A stretch of 64,000 bases of DNA from Clostridiales bacterium (GCA_022791195.1 JAAVYP010000065.1:1-64000); one strand, 5' to 3'. Shown: positions 43,092 to 52,765, counted from the first letter of the stretch. Notes: generated by a model from the sequence alone, not told the origin. Made by a program: numbers and translations.

Positions 43092-44438
43092 TTGCCATAT
43101 ACATTTAGGGGCGGTATTCATGTGGACGAGCACAAGAATACCAAAAAATCACAGATTCGCAGAATGCCTGCGCCGGCCGAGGTCTTTATTCCTATGAATC
43201 AGCATATCGGTGTGCCTTGCAAGCCGGTGGTCGCTGTGGGAGAGACAGTAGCGCGCGGTCAGGTGATTGGCGTGGTGGAGGCAGGTCTTGGCTGCCCGGT
43301 GCATGCCAGCGTTTCGGGCGTTGTCAAAGAAATTCTTGTCAAGCATGACGCGCAGGGAAGAGATTTGCAAACCATTGTCATTGAAAATGACGGGTTAAAT
43401 ACCCTTTGTCCGGATATAAAACCGTTTGAAAAAGCGCTGACAGAGACCAGCGCAGAGGAAATTGTCGAGGTAATTCGCGCAGCGGGACTGTGCGGCATGG
43501 GCGGAGCTGGCTTCCCATCCTATATGAAACTGCAGGGCGCCATTGGCAAAGCGGACAAGCTGATTATTAACGGGGCCGAGTGTGAACCGTTTTTGAGCGC
43601 GGATCACCGATTGCTGTTAGAAAATCCGGCCGCGGTCATTAACGGTGCTAAAATTTTGCTCAAGGCACTTGCAATTACCGACGCGGTGATTGCTGTTGAA
43701 GATAATAAGCTTGATGCCGCCAATAAGTTGGAAGAGCTTTTGGTTGATGATGATATGATCAAGGTGCGGGTATTAAAAACAAAATATCCGCAAGGGGATG
43801 AGCGCCAGCTTATTTATGTGCTGACGGGTAAACAGCTGCAAGCAGGCCAGTTGCCGGCTGATGCCGGCTGCGTCATCTTTAATGTGGAGACCTGCGCCGC
43901 CATTTACAATGCTTTCGCGCATGGCATGCCCATTATTGAGCGTACAGTTACGGTGGACGGCGATGCAGTGGCTATGCCCAAAAACGTGCTGGTGCCGATT
44001 GGTACACGCTTATCGGATGTGATCGAGTTTTGCGGCGGCTTTAAAAAAGAGCCGGCTAAAATCGTGAACGGCGGCCCGATGATGGGGCGTGCGGTGCATG
44101 ATTTAAATGCGCCGGTCACCAAAACGACCGCTGGCATTTTGGCATTTTCGGCAAAATTTGCAAAAACAAGAAGCGAGCATTACCAATGTATTCGCTGCGG
44201 TAAATGTGTAGAGGCATGCCCCATGCATTTAATGCCGTTGTATTTGGCTTCTTTCGGCCGAAAAGATGATTTGGATCAATGTATGGAATATGATATTATG
44301 AGCTGCGTCGAGTGCGGCTGCTGTACCTATACCTGTCCGGGACAGGTGCCGATTGTGCAGCAAATTCAGATTGCCAAGGGAAAAATCAGAGAGAAACAGG
44401 CGGCTGAAAAAGCGGCCCAGAAGGAGGCGAAAAAATGA
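43092..44438 (+). CDS. rnfC: Rnf complex subunit C (NADH-side Fe-S protein)
   Basis: This ~448-residue peripheral subunit of the Rnf ferredoxin:NAD+ oxidoreductase carries the NADH/FMN-binding region (GLCGMGGAGFPSYMKL, INGAECEPFLSADHRL) and two [4Fe-4S] motifs near the C-terminus (CIRCGKCVEACPM and CVECGCCTYTCPG). The start is TTG 43092, with AGGTGA five bases upstream; GTG 43083 would overlap that SD. It leads six rnf genes in the common clostridial order C-D-G-E-A-B. The complex couples electron flow to Na+ or H+ export across the membrane. Confidence 0.95.
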   Translation: MPYTFRGGIHVDEHKNTKKSQIRRMPAPAEVFIPMNQHIGVPCKPVVAVGETVARGQVIGVVEAGLGCPVHASVSGVVKEILVKHDAQGRDLQTIVIENDGLNTLCPDIKPFEKALTETSAEEIVEVIRAAGLCGMGGAGFPSYMKLQGAIGKADKLIINGAECEPFLSADHRLLLENPAAVINGAKILLKALAITDAVIAVEDNKLDAANKLEELLVDDDMIKVRVLKTKYPQGDERQLIYVLTGKQLQAGQLPADAGCVIFNVETCAAIYNAFAHGMPIIERTVTVDGDAVAMPKNVLVPIGTRLSDVIEFCGGFKKEPAKIVNGGPMMGRAVHDLNAPVTKTTAGILAFSAKFAKTRSEHYQCIRCGKCVEACPMHLMPLYLASFGRKDDLDQCMEYDIMSCVECGCCTYTCPGQVPIVQQIQIAKGKIREKQAAEKAAQKEAKK

Positions 44439-45451
44439 CGAACAAACAATCCTTGCTGACCGTTTCTGCTTCGCCGCATCTCCATTCGCCGGTGACAACC
44501 ACGACGATCATGAGTGATGTGCTGATTGCCCTTACGCCGGCCTTGATCTGGGCCTGCTATGTGTTTGGCATGCGGTCTTTGTATATTACACTCGTTTGCG
44601 TGGCCTCCTGCATTGGTTTTGAATGGCTGTATGAATTTATATTAAAAAAACCGTTTACCATTACCGATTTGTCGGCGGCGGTGACGGGTGTACTACTGGC
44701 TTTTAACCTGCCGGTGACAATTCCTATGTGGATGCCGGTGGCTGGTTCGTTTTTTGCTATCGTCATTGTGAAACAGCTCTTTGGCGGTATTGGACGCAAT
44801 GTGCTGAATCCGGCGCTGGCGGCCCGGGTGTTCATGTTTTCCTGGCCGTCGGATATGAATCATTTTGTAACGCCGGTGAAGGATCGTTATCATGGTTTTC
44901 TTCTCCCTAAGGCAGAAGAGGGAATGGATGCCGTATCGGCGGCTACACCGCTTTCTTATCTGAAGGAGGGACGCATTCCCGCTGATGCCGAGAACGGCTA
45001 TACCACCCTGGATTTATTTATTGGTAATGTCCCCGGTGTTATTGGTGAAGTATCAGCGCTGCTGTTAACGATTGGTTTTATCTATCTGTTAATTCGCAAG
45101 GTCACGACATGGCATATTCCGGTGGCGTTTATCGGTACGGTGGCTTTGCTGACGTTAGTGTTTCCGAAAGGAACAGCGGCGGTGCCGTTTATGTGGAATC
45201 AGCTCTTTTCGGGCGGTTTGTTTTTAGGCGCTATGTTTATGGCCAATGATTATGCCACAAGCCCGGTAACCGGAAACGGCAAGCTGCTTTACGGCGTTGG
45301 CTGTGGGCTGATTACTGTGTTTATTCGCTATTTTGGTTCAGGCGCAGAAGGAGTCTCTTATTCCATTTTGGTCATGAATTTGCTGGTATTTTATATTGAT
45401 CGGCTGACAAAGCCTGTTCGGTTTGGAGGAAAGAAGCATGCAAAACAGTAA
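44435..45451 (+). CDS. rnfD: Rnf complex subunit D
   Basis: This 338-residue integral membrane subunit is related to NqrB, with about eight helices. The covalent flavin threonine is expected in DAVSAATPLSYLKEG. Other family segments are GGIGRNVLNPALAARVF and FMANDYATSPVTGNGKLLYG. The start overlaps the rnfC stop (ATGA). It belongs to the ion-translocating core. Confidence 0.95.
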   Translation: MTNKQSLLTVSASPHLHSPVTTTTIMSDVLIALTPALIWACYVFGMRSLYITLVCVASCIGFEWLYEFILKKPFTITDLSAAVTGVLLAFNLPVTIPMWMPVAGSFFAIVIVKQLFGGIGRNVLNPALAARVFMFSWPSDMNHFVTPVKDRYHGFLLPKAEEGMDAVSAATPLSYLKEGRIPADAENGYTTLDLFIGNVPGVIGEVSALLLTIGFIYLLIRKVTTWHIPVAFIGTVALLTLVFPKGTAAVPFMWNQLFSGGLFLGAMFMANDYATSPVTGNGKLLYGVGCGLITVFIRYFGSGAEGVSYSILVMNLLVFYIDRLTKPVRFGGKKHAKQ

Positions 45452-45992
45452 GGGAGCGGTCTTTTTTCTTCGTATAGGCGGTGTGCTTTTGCTGATTACT
45501 GCCATTATTGCCGGACTTTTAGCGGGCGTTAATTTATTGACGCAGGATAAAATCGAAGAGAATCAGCAAAACGAGATTAATGATTTAATTGGCTCATTAT
45601 ATGAGGGTCAGGTCGAGAAAGATACGGTCGAGATTGATTGCGGCGAAGCAGTCAAAACGGTTTATCATGTATTTACCGATGGACAGGAGGCCGGCTATTG
45701 TTTCCGCGTTGAATCCATAGGTTACGGCGGTGTGATAGGCCTGATGGTCGGCTTTGATACGCAGGGTGAAGTCTGCGGCGTAAAAATTTTAGAAATTCAT
45801 GAGACAGCAGGGCTTGGCAGCCGTGTCAATGATGATGCCTATCTTATGCAGTATACAGGTATGTCGCAAACAAAAACAAGTGAAGAAATTGATGTGCTGA
45901 CAGGAGCCACCATTTCTTCAAAGGCCGTGTTGCAGGGAATGAATGATGCTATAAAAGGTTATGCCATGCTGGGAGGTGAGGGCGATGAATAA
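45438..45992 (+). CDS. rnfG: Rnf complex subunit G
   Basis: This 184-residue subunit has one N-terminal membrane helix and an extracytoplasmic FMN domain. The flavin is attached to Thr in VLTGATISSKAVLQGM; GYGGVIGLMVGFD and HETAGLGSRVND are also conserved. I start it at ATG 45438 (GGAGGAAAG upstream), inside the end of rnfD. Confidence 0.95.
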   Translation: MQNSKGAVFFLRIGGVLLLITAIIAGLLAGVNLLTQDKIEENQQNEINDLIGSLYEGQVEKDTVEIDCGEAVKTVYHVFTDGQEAGYCFRVESIGYGGVIGLMVGFDTQGEVCGVKILEIHETAGLGSRVNDDAYLMQYTGMSQTKTSEEIDVLTGATISSKAVLQGMNDAIKGYAMLGGEGDE

Positions 45993-46662
45993 GCTTGCTT
46001 CGATTGTGAAAGAAGGCCTGATCACAAAAAATCCTACTTTTTTCCAATTGCTTGGTATGTGTCCTACCTTAGCGGTCACGACAACAGTGTTTAACTCGGT
46101 TGGTATGGGTCTTGCTACAACGGCCGTTTTGTGCTGCTCCAATGTGATGATTTCGCTTTTGCGCAAACTGATTCCGGGTGAAGTGCGTATCGCTTCATAT
46201 ATTGTCATTATTTCTGGCTTTGTGACAGCGGTCGATCTGTTGATGAAAGCGTATTTCGTTGAGCTTTCAAAAACGCTTGGCTTGTTCATTCCGCTGATTG
46301 TGGTGAACTGTATTATTTTGGCGCGGGCCGAAGCGTTTGCCTCTAAAAATAAGGTTATTCCTTCTTTGGTTGACGGTCTCAGTATGGGTCTTGGCTTTAC
46401 GATGGCGCTTAGTATATTGGGCGCTATACGCGAGAGCCTCGGTTCGGGTACGCTTCTGTCGGGCACGCCGTTTATGATTCAAATTCCGGGACTCCATGAT
46501 TATCCGGTGCTGTTTATGGTTTCTTCTGCGGGTGCGTTTGTAACACTCGGTTGTCTTGTTGCTTTGGTACAGTTTATCGCTGCGAAAGTAGCTGAGAGTA
46601 AAGCAGGCAAGGATGAAGAACCGCTTCGTGCACGCTCTGAGGAGGTAGAAAAAATTGATTAA
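45985..46662 (+). CDS. rnfE: Rnf complex subunit E
   Basis: This ~225-residue integral membrane subunit has six helices and is related to NqrD. Typical segments are NPTFFQLLGMCPTLAVTTTV and NCIILARAEAFASKN. ATG 45985 overlaps the end of rnfG and has GGGAGG upstream. A charged tail extends past the last helix. Confidence 0.94.
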   Translation: MNKLASIVKEGLITKNPTFFQLLGMCPTLAVTTTVFNSVGMGLATTAVLCCSNVMISLLRKLIPGEVRIASYIVIISGFVTAVDLLMKAYFVELSKTLGLFIPLIVVNCIILARAEAFASKNKVIPSLVDGLSMGLGFTMALSILGAIRESLGSGTLLSGTPFMIQIPGLHDYPVLFMVSSAGAFVTLGCLVALVQFIAAKVAESKAGKDEEPLRARSEEVEKID

Positions 46663-47236
46663 AGATTTAGCATTGATCATGTTCACAGCCGTGCTGTTAG
46701 AAAATTTCATTTTCTATCGCTTTTATGGCTGCTGCCCCTTTCTTGGCGTTTCTGAAAAGCCGGATACCGCTTTAGGCATGGGTTTTGCCGTCATGTTTGT
46801 CATGACGCTGGCCAGTGCGGTTACATATGGGGTTTACTATCTGCTTTTGGTGCCGTTTCATTTGGAATATCTCCAAACGATCGCTTTTATTCTCATCATT
46901 GCCAGCTTGGTGCAGTTTATTGAGATGTTCATGAAAAAGTTTATTCCGGCGCTTTACAGCGCGCTGGGTATCTATCTGCCATTGATCACGACAAACTGTG
47001 CGGTGATGGGCGCTTGCCTTTTAAACATTCAGTCGGGTTATGGCTTTATTGAATCGGTTGTCTTTGGTTTTTCGGCGGCGCTTGGCTTTACCATGGCGAT
47101 TGTTATTTTCGCCGGTGTTCGCGCGCGTATGGCTTTTTGCGAACCGCCTAAAGCATTCCGCGGTATGCCGCTTGTCTTAGTGGCCGCCGGTTTGCTGGCG
47201 CTTGCTTTTTCCGGATTTTCCGGCATTAGCTTTTAA
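46655..47236 (+). CDS. rnfA: Rnf complex subunit A
   Basis: This 193-residue subunit has six membrane helices and pairs with RnfE to hold the intramembrane iron centre. The first helix has the family signature AVLLENFIFYRFYGCCPFLG, and a second Cys site is TTNCAVMGACLL. The start is TTG 46655 with GAGGAGG upstream, overlapping the rnfE stop. Confidence 0.94.
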   Translation: MIKDLALIMFTAVLLENFIFYRFYGCCPFLGVSEKPDTALGMGFAVMFVMTLASAVTYGVYYLLLVPFHLEYLQTIAFILIIASLVQFIEMFMKKFIPALYSALGIYLPLITTNCAVMGACLLNIQSGYGFIESVVFGFSAALGFTMAIVIFAGVRARMAFCEPPKAFRGMPLVLVAAGLLALAFSGFSGISF

Positions 47237-47268
47237 ATGAAACGCACAGGAAAGGATGGTCCATTCAG

Positions 47269-48126
47269 ATGAATCAAATCGTATTGGCGGTGGTAAGCTT
47301 CGCCGTTTTGGGCGGTGTGTTGGGCTTGCTTTTGGCCATAGCGTCGAAAATATTTCATGTCAAAACAGATGAACGGGTGCCTGCTATTATCGAAGCGCTG
47401 CCTGGCGCGAACTGCGGCGGCTGCGGTTATGCAGGTTGTGCCGCCTTGGCAGAGGCCATTGTAAAAGGCGAGGCGAAGGTAACCGCCTGTTCGGCCGGCG
47501 GAGCTGAGGCTGCTGCCAAGATTGGCGAAATTATGGGCGAAACGCCCGGAAAAATGAATCGGGTACGCGCGCAGGTCATGTGCAGCGGTACGACCGAATG
47601 CGCGAAACATAAATATGTATATGAGGGTGTCCATGATTGTATAGCCGCGTCCAAATTAGACGGGGGAGACAAAACCTGTCCGAATGGCTGTTTAGGTCTT
47701 GGCACTTGCGTTACTATTTGTCCGTTTGGTGCGATCAGCGTGCGGGATGGCGTCGCTTATGTCGATTATCACAAATGTACAGGCTGCGGCCGCTGCGCGA
47801 CGGCTTGTCCTAAGCATATTATTAAAATGATTCCCTTTGATGCGAAGCATTGGGTGGGCTGTATGTCGGTTGATAACGGAAAGACAACCAGAGGCTATTG
47901 TGATGTAGGCTGTATTTCTTGTAAGCGCTGTGAGAAAGCATGTGCTTTTGGCGCCATTACGGTCAACGATTTTGTGGCCTCGATTCAGTATGACAAATGT
48001 ACGGGCTGTGATGCCTGTGCCGAGGCTTGCCCCAGAAAGATCATTTGGACAGACGAAAGACAAGTGAAAGCGGTTACTATTGAAAAGGAGCATCTGACAG
48101 AAGATGCACGAGGCACAGGAGAATGA
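47269..48126 (+). CDS. rnfB: Rnf complex subunit B (ferredoxin-side Fe-S protein)
   Basis: This 285-residue subunit begins with one membrane helix, followed by a Cys-rich domain (GANCGGCGYAGCAALAEAI) and several ferredoxin-type clusters (CTGCGRCATACPKHI, CISCKRCEKACAFGAI, CTGCDACAEACPRKI). It takes electrons from reduced ferredoxin. Its stop overlaps the start of the phosphopantetheinyl transferase gene, so that gene is read as part of the rnf mRNA. Confidence 0.95.
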   Translation: MNQIVLAVVSFAVLGGVLGLLLAIASKIFHVKTDERVPAIIEALPGANCGGCGYAGCAALAEAIVKGEAKVTACSAGGAEAAAKIGEIMGETPGKMNRVRAQVMCSGTTECAKHKYVYEGVHDCIAASKLDGGDKTCPNGCLGLGTCVTICPFGAISVRDGVAYVDYHKCTGCGRCATACPKHIIKMIPFDAKHWVGCMSVDNGKTTRGYCDVGCISCKRCEKACAFGAITVNDFVASIQYDKCTGCDACAEACPRKIIWTDERQVKAVTIEKEHLTEDARGTGE

Positions 48127-48629
48127 TTCGTTTGTTTTTGAGCGAATATTCCCATTATAAACAGCAAAGTCAAGCAGGCAGAGCCCTGCTTGACTTTGTT
48201 TTGAAAACAAATTATGGGACGAGCATTCGCGAGCGTGAAATTTTGTATGGCGGCCAGGGAAAACCATATTTTTCTGACTTTCCACTTCATTTTAATGTAT
48301 CACATTCAGGCGGTTTGGTGGCGCTTGCTGTATCTGATCAAGCAATCGGTCTTGATATTGAAGTGATTCGGCCTATCAAAAGAGAGATCGGCGTTCGCTT
48401 TTTGGGCATTGATACCGATGATAAGATGGAGCTTATTCGCGCGTGGACAAAGCGGGAAAGCTATGGAAAAATGACAGGCGAAGGTTTCCATTTTCAGTCA
48501 TTTTGTGAACCGCATCATTTTCATGAATATGCCATTTCTGGCCATTATGATGATTATATACTGATGGTTTGTTCGCCACAGTCTGTTTTTCCGGATCAGG
48601 TGGAACATATCGCCTTGCAGCTTGAATAA
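48123..48629 (+). CDS. 4'-phosphopantetheinyl transferase (Sfp-like, short)
   Basis: This 168-residue Sfp/AcpT-like enzyme transfers 4'-phosphopantetheine from CoA to carrier proteins. It shows GKPYFSDFPLHFNVSHSGG, the metal-binding GLDIEVIRP and a degenerate WTKRESYGKMTGEGF where WxxKEA is usual. It is shorter than Sfp (~225). The start overlaps rnfB (ATGA). No carrier protein, polyketide or peptide synthetase is in the window, so its target is unknown; the link to rnf may be only positional. Confidence 0.85.
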   Translation: MIRLFLSEYSHYKQQSQAGRALLDFVLKTNYGTSIREREILYGGQGKPYFSDFPLHFNVSHSGGLVALAVSDQAIGLDIEVIRPIKREIGVRFLGIDTDDKMELIRAWTKRESYGKMTGEGFHFQSFCEPHHFHEYAISGHYDDYILMVCSPQSVFPDQVEHIALQLE

Positions 48630-48696
48630 TTGAAATGATTTTCATCATATAAATCAAAATATAAACATTACAAAATATATATTATAATAGTTATTT

Positions 48697-48714
48697 TGCA
48701 ATTTATAAATTGCA
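48697..48714 (+). repeat. Perfect palindrome in the AT-rich gap before the acetyltransferase gene
   Basis: TGCAATTTATAAATTGCA is a perfect 18-base palindrome 8 bases after a TATAAT (48683-48688). The gap 48630-48926 is AT-rich and also contains CTTGA/TCAAG. I see no small gene in it and no convincing -35 for the TATAAT. Confidence 0.5.
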
Positions 48715-48926
48715 TTATGAAATATAATATGCGACTTCGTATTGTCCGTGAGTCCAGCCTTGACAGATATTGAATCAAGCCGGCCTAATCATAATTACAT
48801 ATCGGAATAATGGTGCCGATTGCATGTCCGATTTTGTTGTTGATAGGGGATCGCGGTTTTAGCAAGGAACAGAGCAAAATAAGTGTGATGATTAAATTAA
48901 CAATTGATTGATAAGGAGAATGCACG

Positions 48927-49541
48927 ATGAGTGAAATGAAAGAAAGAATGCATACAGGCGCTCTTTATTTACCGGCTGATGATGAAATTATGAAGGAGCA
49001 GATCCAATGTTTGGATCGTCTTTACGAATTTAATATGACTCGTCCTACCGAGATGGAGAAACGACAAGCCATGTTAAAAGAAATGTTTGCTGAAATCGGT
49101 GAGAATTGCTATATTGAGCCGCCGTTTCATTCTAATTTTGGTGGTCGTCATGTTCACTTTGGCAAAAATATATACGCAAACTTTAATTTGACTTGCGTGG
49201 ATGATACTCATATTTATGTGGGCGACTATACAATGTTCGGACCAAATGTTACGGTTGCTACCGCAGGACACCCGATTCTTCCGGAGCTGAGAAAAAAGGC
49301 ATATCAATACAATGCGTCTGTTCATATCGGTAAAAACTGTTGGATCGGGGCGGGGGCGCTTATTTTACCCGGTATTACAATTGGAGATAATGTTGTAGTA
49401 GGCGCCGGAAGTGTTGTGACAAAGGATTTGCCGTCGAATGTGGTGGCTGTCGGTAATCCTTGCAAAATATTGCGTGAAGTGAGTGAGCATGATAAGGAGT
49501 ATTATTTTAAAAATAGAAAGATTGACAAAAATTTGCTGTAA
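48927..49541 (+). CDS. Sugar O-acetyltransferase (Maa/LacA type)
   Basis: This 204-residue left-handed beta-helix acetyltransferase uses acetyl-CoA to acetylate maltose, glucose or galactosides. The hexapeptide-repeat motifs are FGGRHVHFGKNIYANFNL, TVATAGHPILPELR with the catalytic His, and GIGDNVV-like turns (PGITIGDNVVVGAGSVVTKD). ATAAGGAG precedes ATG 48927. The gene is monocistronic. The sugar cannot be fixed from sequence. Confidence 0.93.
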   Translation: MSEMKERMHTGALYLPADDEIMKEQIQCLDRLYEFNMTRPTEMEKRQAMLKEMFAEIGENCYIEPPFHSNFGGRHVHFGKNIYANFNLTCVDDTHIYVGDYTMFGPNVTVATAGHPILPELRKKAYQYNASVHIGKNCWIGAGALILPGITIGDNVVVGAGSVVTKDLPSNVVAVGNPCKILREVSEHDKEYYFKNRKIDKNLL

Positions 49542-49625
49542 ACCATTTGGTGGCAAAATTTGAATTGCCTATGAAAACGGCCTTGCGCTTGACAGCCAAT
49601 CGGATATATCTTTACTGCATAAAGA

Positions 49626-49653
49626 GGCGGCACAGTCTTTCGGCTGTGCCGCC
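49626..49653. terminator. Hairpin between convergent genes, likely terminator
   Basis: GGCGGCACAG and CTGTGCCGCC pair perfectly around an 8-base loop. T runs on both sides are weak. Confidence 0.68.
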
Positions 49654-49690
49654 ATATTGTTGTATTTTAGCTGATAATCAGCGTTTTTTA

Positions 49691-51190
49691 TCATATATCC
49701 CTGCGCGTAAACGAATCAAATGCGATGTAACCAAGGCACAGGGTTAATACCAAGAGATAGAGAAGCGAGAAGCATAACGAGGGGGCCGTGGTAAAGCCGG
49801 CTGCGTCAAGCAGAGAGGATACAGAAGAATAGGGGAAAAACGCAGTCGTTAAATCCATGTGTTGGAATGGCAGGAATTTCACCCATTCACCTTTTAATAT
49901 GCCCATGCTGATAAACGACGAAAGACTGCCGCATACAAAATAAGCCGCGATGGAAACGCCGATAGAGATGGCCGTGCTGCGGGTCACAGCCGACAGCATA
50001 ATCGCAAAGGCCATGACCAAGAGCACCGGCAGCAGTCCAACGAACATTTGTGCTACCAAATAGAGTACCGGCGGCAATTCGTGCGCGACTCCGCCTGAAG
50101 CAAAGATGTATGCCGGCATTGAGGCATAACCAAAGAAAAGACATTGGGATACAAGGCTGACAAGCACACAAACCAAGGTACCGATGACAGCAACAGTTAA
50201 CAAAGACAAGATCTTGGCGATAAAGATTTTCGATCTTTTCACCGGCGCTATAATGAGTCCTTTGACAGCCCCTGTTTGAATGTCTGTTGAAATACAGCCG
50301 CCGGCCAAAATAATTAAGACAAATAAAAGGAATGAAGAACAAATACCGCTGGAAGCGCTTAATGCCAATTCAACCGGGAATATACCGGCGGCGTTATTTT
50401 GCACAAGCCCCTTTTCCATTTTATATTCATAAACAGCGATGTTGTTTTCAAGCTTTTCTGTGAGCGATTCGGTCAGGGGCAGATATACGCCGCCTTCATA
50501 ATATTGATTGTGCAGCAGCGAAAGTTTGTCATTTTTCCATTGTTCGGCTTCGCTTACCATGGAAAGCTTGCCGTCTGGATTGCACAGATACTGATAATCG
50601 AGTGCCTTTTCATAAATCGCTTTTTCTTCTTCGCTGTAGTTTTGCTTATTCAGTAAATCTTTTTGCCAATCGATATATTCTTGGTAACTCTGGTTCTTCA
50701 AAATTGACTGATAAGCGGTAAGGTTATTTTGAAACTGCTGAATTTCCTGTTCATTTAACTGATAGTAACTAGCAAATTTTAAATCCGTTTCGGCAGCGGC
50801 TAAGCTTTGTGCGGTTTGATCTAAGTAGCTTTTTTCCATAAAATAATAGGGCAACGCATAGTCTTTCAACGTCTGATAATAAGTTTGTTGATAATAAGCC
50901 GAAATGAGATCGGACAGGATGTTTTCATATTCGGTCGTTCCGGCTGTGCTTTGCGCTAATGCTTGCTCTAATGCGGCCGTTTCGTTTTTTGCGTGGTCGA
51001 TTTCATCGTCTAACAATGCTTCGTCATTGTATAAGCTATTGTAGTCCACTTGCTCAAGGGAACTGACGAATTTGAACAATCCCGTGAATCCTAAGCAGAG
51101 AATGGTCATGATAATGGTCACGACAAGCAGAAAGGGGCGCTTCATAGTACGGGTAAGCTCGTTGCGCCATAATGAAAGAATTTTACTCAA
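49691..51190 (-). CDS. ABC-2 type exporter permease with large extracytoplasmic domain
   Basis: This ~499-residue permease has one N-terminal helix (~residues 18-38), a ~200-residue helical and glutamine/tyrosine-rich extracytoplasmic region (~50-245) and five to six C-terminal helices with conserved GGCISTDIQTGAVKGLIIAP. This matches ABC-2 permeases of the YhaP/NatB kind that export peptides, ions or lipids. I prefer TTG 51190, eight bases after AGGAGG, over GTG 51199, which overlaps the SD. Substrate unknown. Confidence 0.82.
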   Translation of the reverse strand: MSKILSLWRNELTRTMKRPFLLVVTIIMTILCLGFTGLFKFVSSLEQVDYNSLYNDEALLDDEIDHAKNETAALEQALAQSTAGTTEYENILSDLISAYYQQTYYQTLKDYALPYYFMEKSYLDQTAQSLAAAETDLKFASYYQLNEQEIQQFQNNLTAYQSILKNQSYQEYIDWQKDLLNKQNYSEEEKAIYEKALDYQYLCNPDGKLSMVSEAEQWKNDKLSLLHNQYYEGGVYLPLTESLTEKLENNIAVYEYKMEKGLVQNNAAGIFPVELALSASSGICSSFLLFVLIILAGGCISTDIQTGAVKGLIIAPVKRSKIFIAKILSLLTVAVIGTLVCVLVSLVSQCLFFGYASMPAYIFASGGVAHELPPVLYLVAQMFVGLLPVLLVMAFAIMLSAVTRSTAISIGVSIAAYFVCGSLSSFISMGILKGEWVKFLPFQHMDLTTAFFPYSSVSSLLDAAGFTTAPSLCFSLLYLLVLTLCLGYIAFDSFTRRDI

Positions 51191-52100
51191 TGTTTCCACC
51201 TCCTGTAATATTCATAAAGGCATCTTCTAAGGATTGTTCAATCTTCTCAATGCCGTAAATGGGAACACCGGCGCCTGCAAGAAGAGCCGTGATCGCAGGG
51301 ACCTCTTCTTCTGCTATTTGCATAATGAGTATATGTTCCGCTGTCTCGCATATTTTGTCTTGGTATTCCTGTAAGAGCGATTTTGCTTTTTCGGTGTCGC
51401 CTACGCGGAATCGATAGCGCTCACCTTGTGACGACTGGGTCAGCTCGTGCACGCTTTTTGTCCCTAAGAGCTGTCCGTGGTCGATAATGCCTACACGGTC
51501 GCACATTAACTGCATTTCAGAGAGCTGATGGCTGGAAACCAATACGGCAATTCCTTTTTCGTGAGCCAGTTTTTTTAATATTTCTCTTAATTCTTTAATA
51601 CCGGCCGGGTCGAGTCCGTTGGTTGGCTCGTCTAAAATGAGCACCCTGGGACTGTGCACCAACGACTGTGCCAAACAAATGCGCTGTTTCATACCCAGTG
51701 AATATTTTTTGACCTTTTCATTGGCTCTGGCTGACATGCCGACCAGGTCAATGACCTCATCAATGCGCTTTTTTTCGATATGGCCGTGGATTCTGGCGTA
51801 CATTTCGATATTTTTGCGTCCGGAAAACTCTTTGAACATCTCGGGATTTTCAACAATGCCGCCAATGTGGGCCATCGCCTTTTCGTATTTGTTTTTTAAG
51901 CTGTATCCGCAAATGGAGATATCACCTGAATCGGGGAACAAAAAGCCCATCACCATTTTAATGGTGGTCGTTTTGCCGGCGCCATTTGGTCCTAAGAAAC
52001 CAAACACCTCGCCTGATTGCACCGAAAAGGAGACATCGTCAACGACGCGGCGTTTACCAAATGTTTTAATTAAATGATTAATTGTAAGCAATTCTTCCAT
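51183..52100 (-). CDS. ABC exporter ATP-binding protein
   Basis: This 305-residue CcmA/NatA-type ATPase has Walker A GPNGAGKTTTIKMVMG, signature YSLGMKQRICLAQSL, Walker B VLILDEPTNGLDPAG and VSSHQLSEM, followed by a ~90-residue C-terminal extension common in antimicrobial-peptide and ion exporters. It overlaps the permease start by 8 bases and is the energising partner. Confidence 0.93.
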   Translation of the reverse strand: MEELLTINHLIKTFGKRRVVDDVSFSVQSGEVFGFLGPNGAGKTTTIKMVMGFLFPDSGDISICGYSLKNKYEKAMAHIGGIVENPEMFKEFSGRKNIEMYARIHGHIEKKRIDEVIDLVGMSARANEKVKKYSLGMKQRICLAQSLVHSPRVLILDEPTNGLDPAGIKELREILKKLAHEKGIAVLVSSHQLSEMQLMCDRVGIIDHGQLLGTKSVHELTQSSQGERYRFRVGDTEKAKSLLQEYQDKICETAEHILIMQIAEEEVPAITALLAGAGVPIYGIEKIEQSLEDAFMNITGGGNIE

Positions 52101-52195
52101 AATCGTTATTGCTAAGCCTTTGCTGTAAAGGATTTCCTTTCTTTCAACGTTTGCTTGATTTTTTTTCGGTTAAATAAGAGAGAAACGGCGAGAGG

Positions 52196-52765
52196 TTATT
52201 CGATCATTGCAGGCTGAATGACCGAAGTCTCATAATTTTCAGCAACTGCATAACCGCTGAAATAGAAAATTTTCCACTCGTTATCAATTTTTTGGGCTAC
52301 CAATTCAGCGGTGACTTGGCTCTGTGTATTGTTTGACGAAAGGGCAGGCATAATTTGATCCGGCCCTTGATAAGAGACAAGCGTGTTGACAACGACCTTG
52401 GCTGTATTGCCGTTAAACTCAATGGGTTCAAAACTACGAATATGCAGCTCGTAATTTTGTATAGAGCCAAACTTGTCTTGTGACGCCAACATATCTTTCA
52501 AAATCGACTGCACAGGGGCAAAATGCTCTTCCGAGACAAAATAGGAAAGTTCGTTGTTTTTCACTTTTTCCAGTGCGTCCTCGGGTGTTTGGTCACCTAA
52601 AATGAGATCCTTTTGGTAAACAGAAAGATATTCGGTGACGGTGTTTTGCAGTGTTTGTTGATCGTCAAGTCTTACAAAGTGAAGGACGATGACGTATCCG
52701 ATAACAATCAGCAAAAGCGCTATGAAAACAATAAAACCACGGTTTATTTTACGTAGGAAAGACAT
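52196..52765 (-). CDS. Membrane-anchored protein of unknown function
   Basis: This 189-residue protein has one N-terminal membrane helix (GFIVFIALLLIVIGYVIVLH) and an extracytoplasmic domain of ~150 residues with the NTF2/SnoaL-like alternation: a helical first half, then VVVNTLVSYQG, AELVAQKIDNEWKIFYFSG. ATG 52765 has GAAAGGAG upstream. It is upstream of the ABC exporter pair on the same strand, with a ~95-base gap, so it could be an accessory of the exporter. I do not recognise a named family. Confidence 0.68.
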   Translation of the reverse strand: MSFLRKINRGFIVFIALLLIVIGYVIVLHFVRLDDQQTLQNTVTEYLSVYQKDLILGDQTPEDALEKVKNNELSYFVSEEHFAPVQSILKDMLASQDKFGSIQNYELHIRSFEPIEFNGNTAKVVVNTLVSYQGPDQIMPALSSNNTQSQVTAELVAQKIDNEWKIFYFSGYAVAENYETSVIQPAMIE

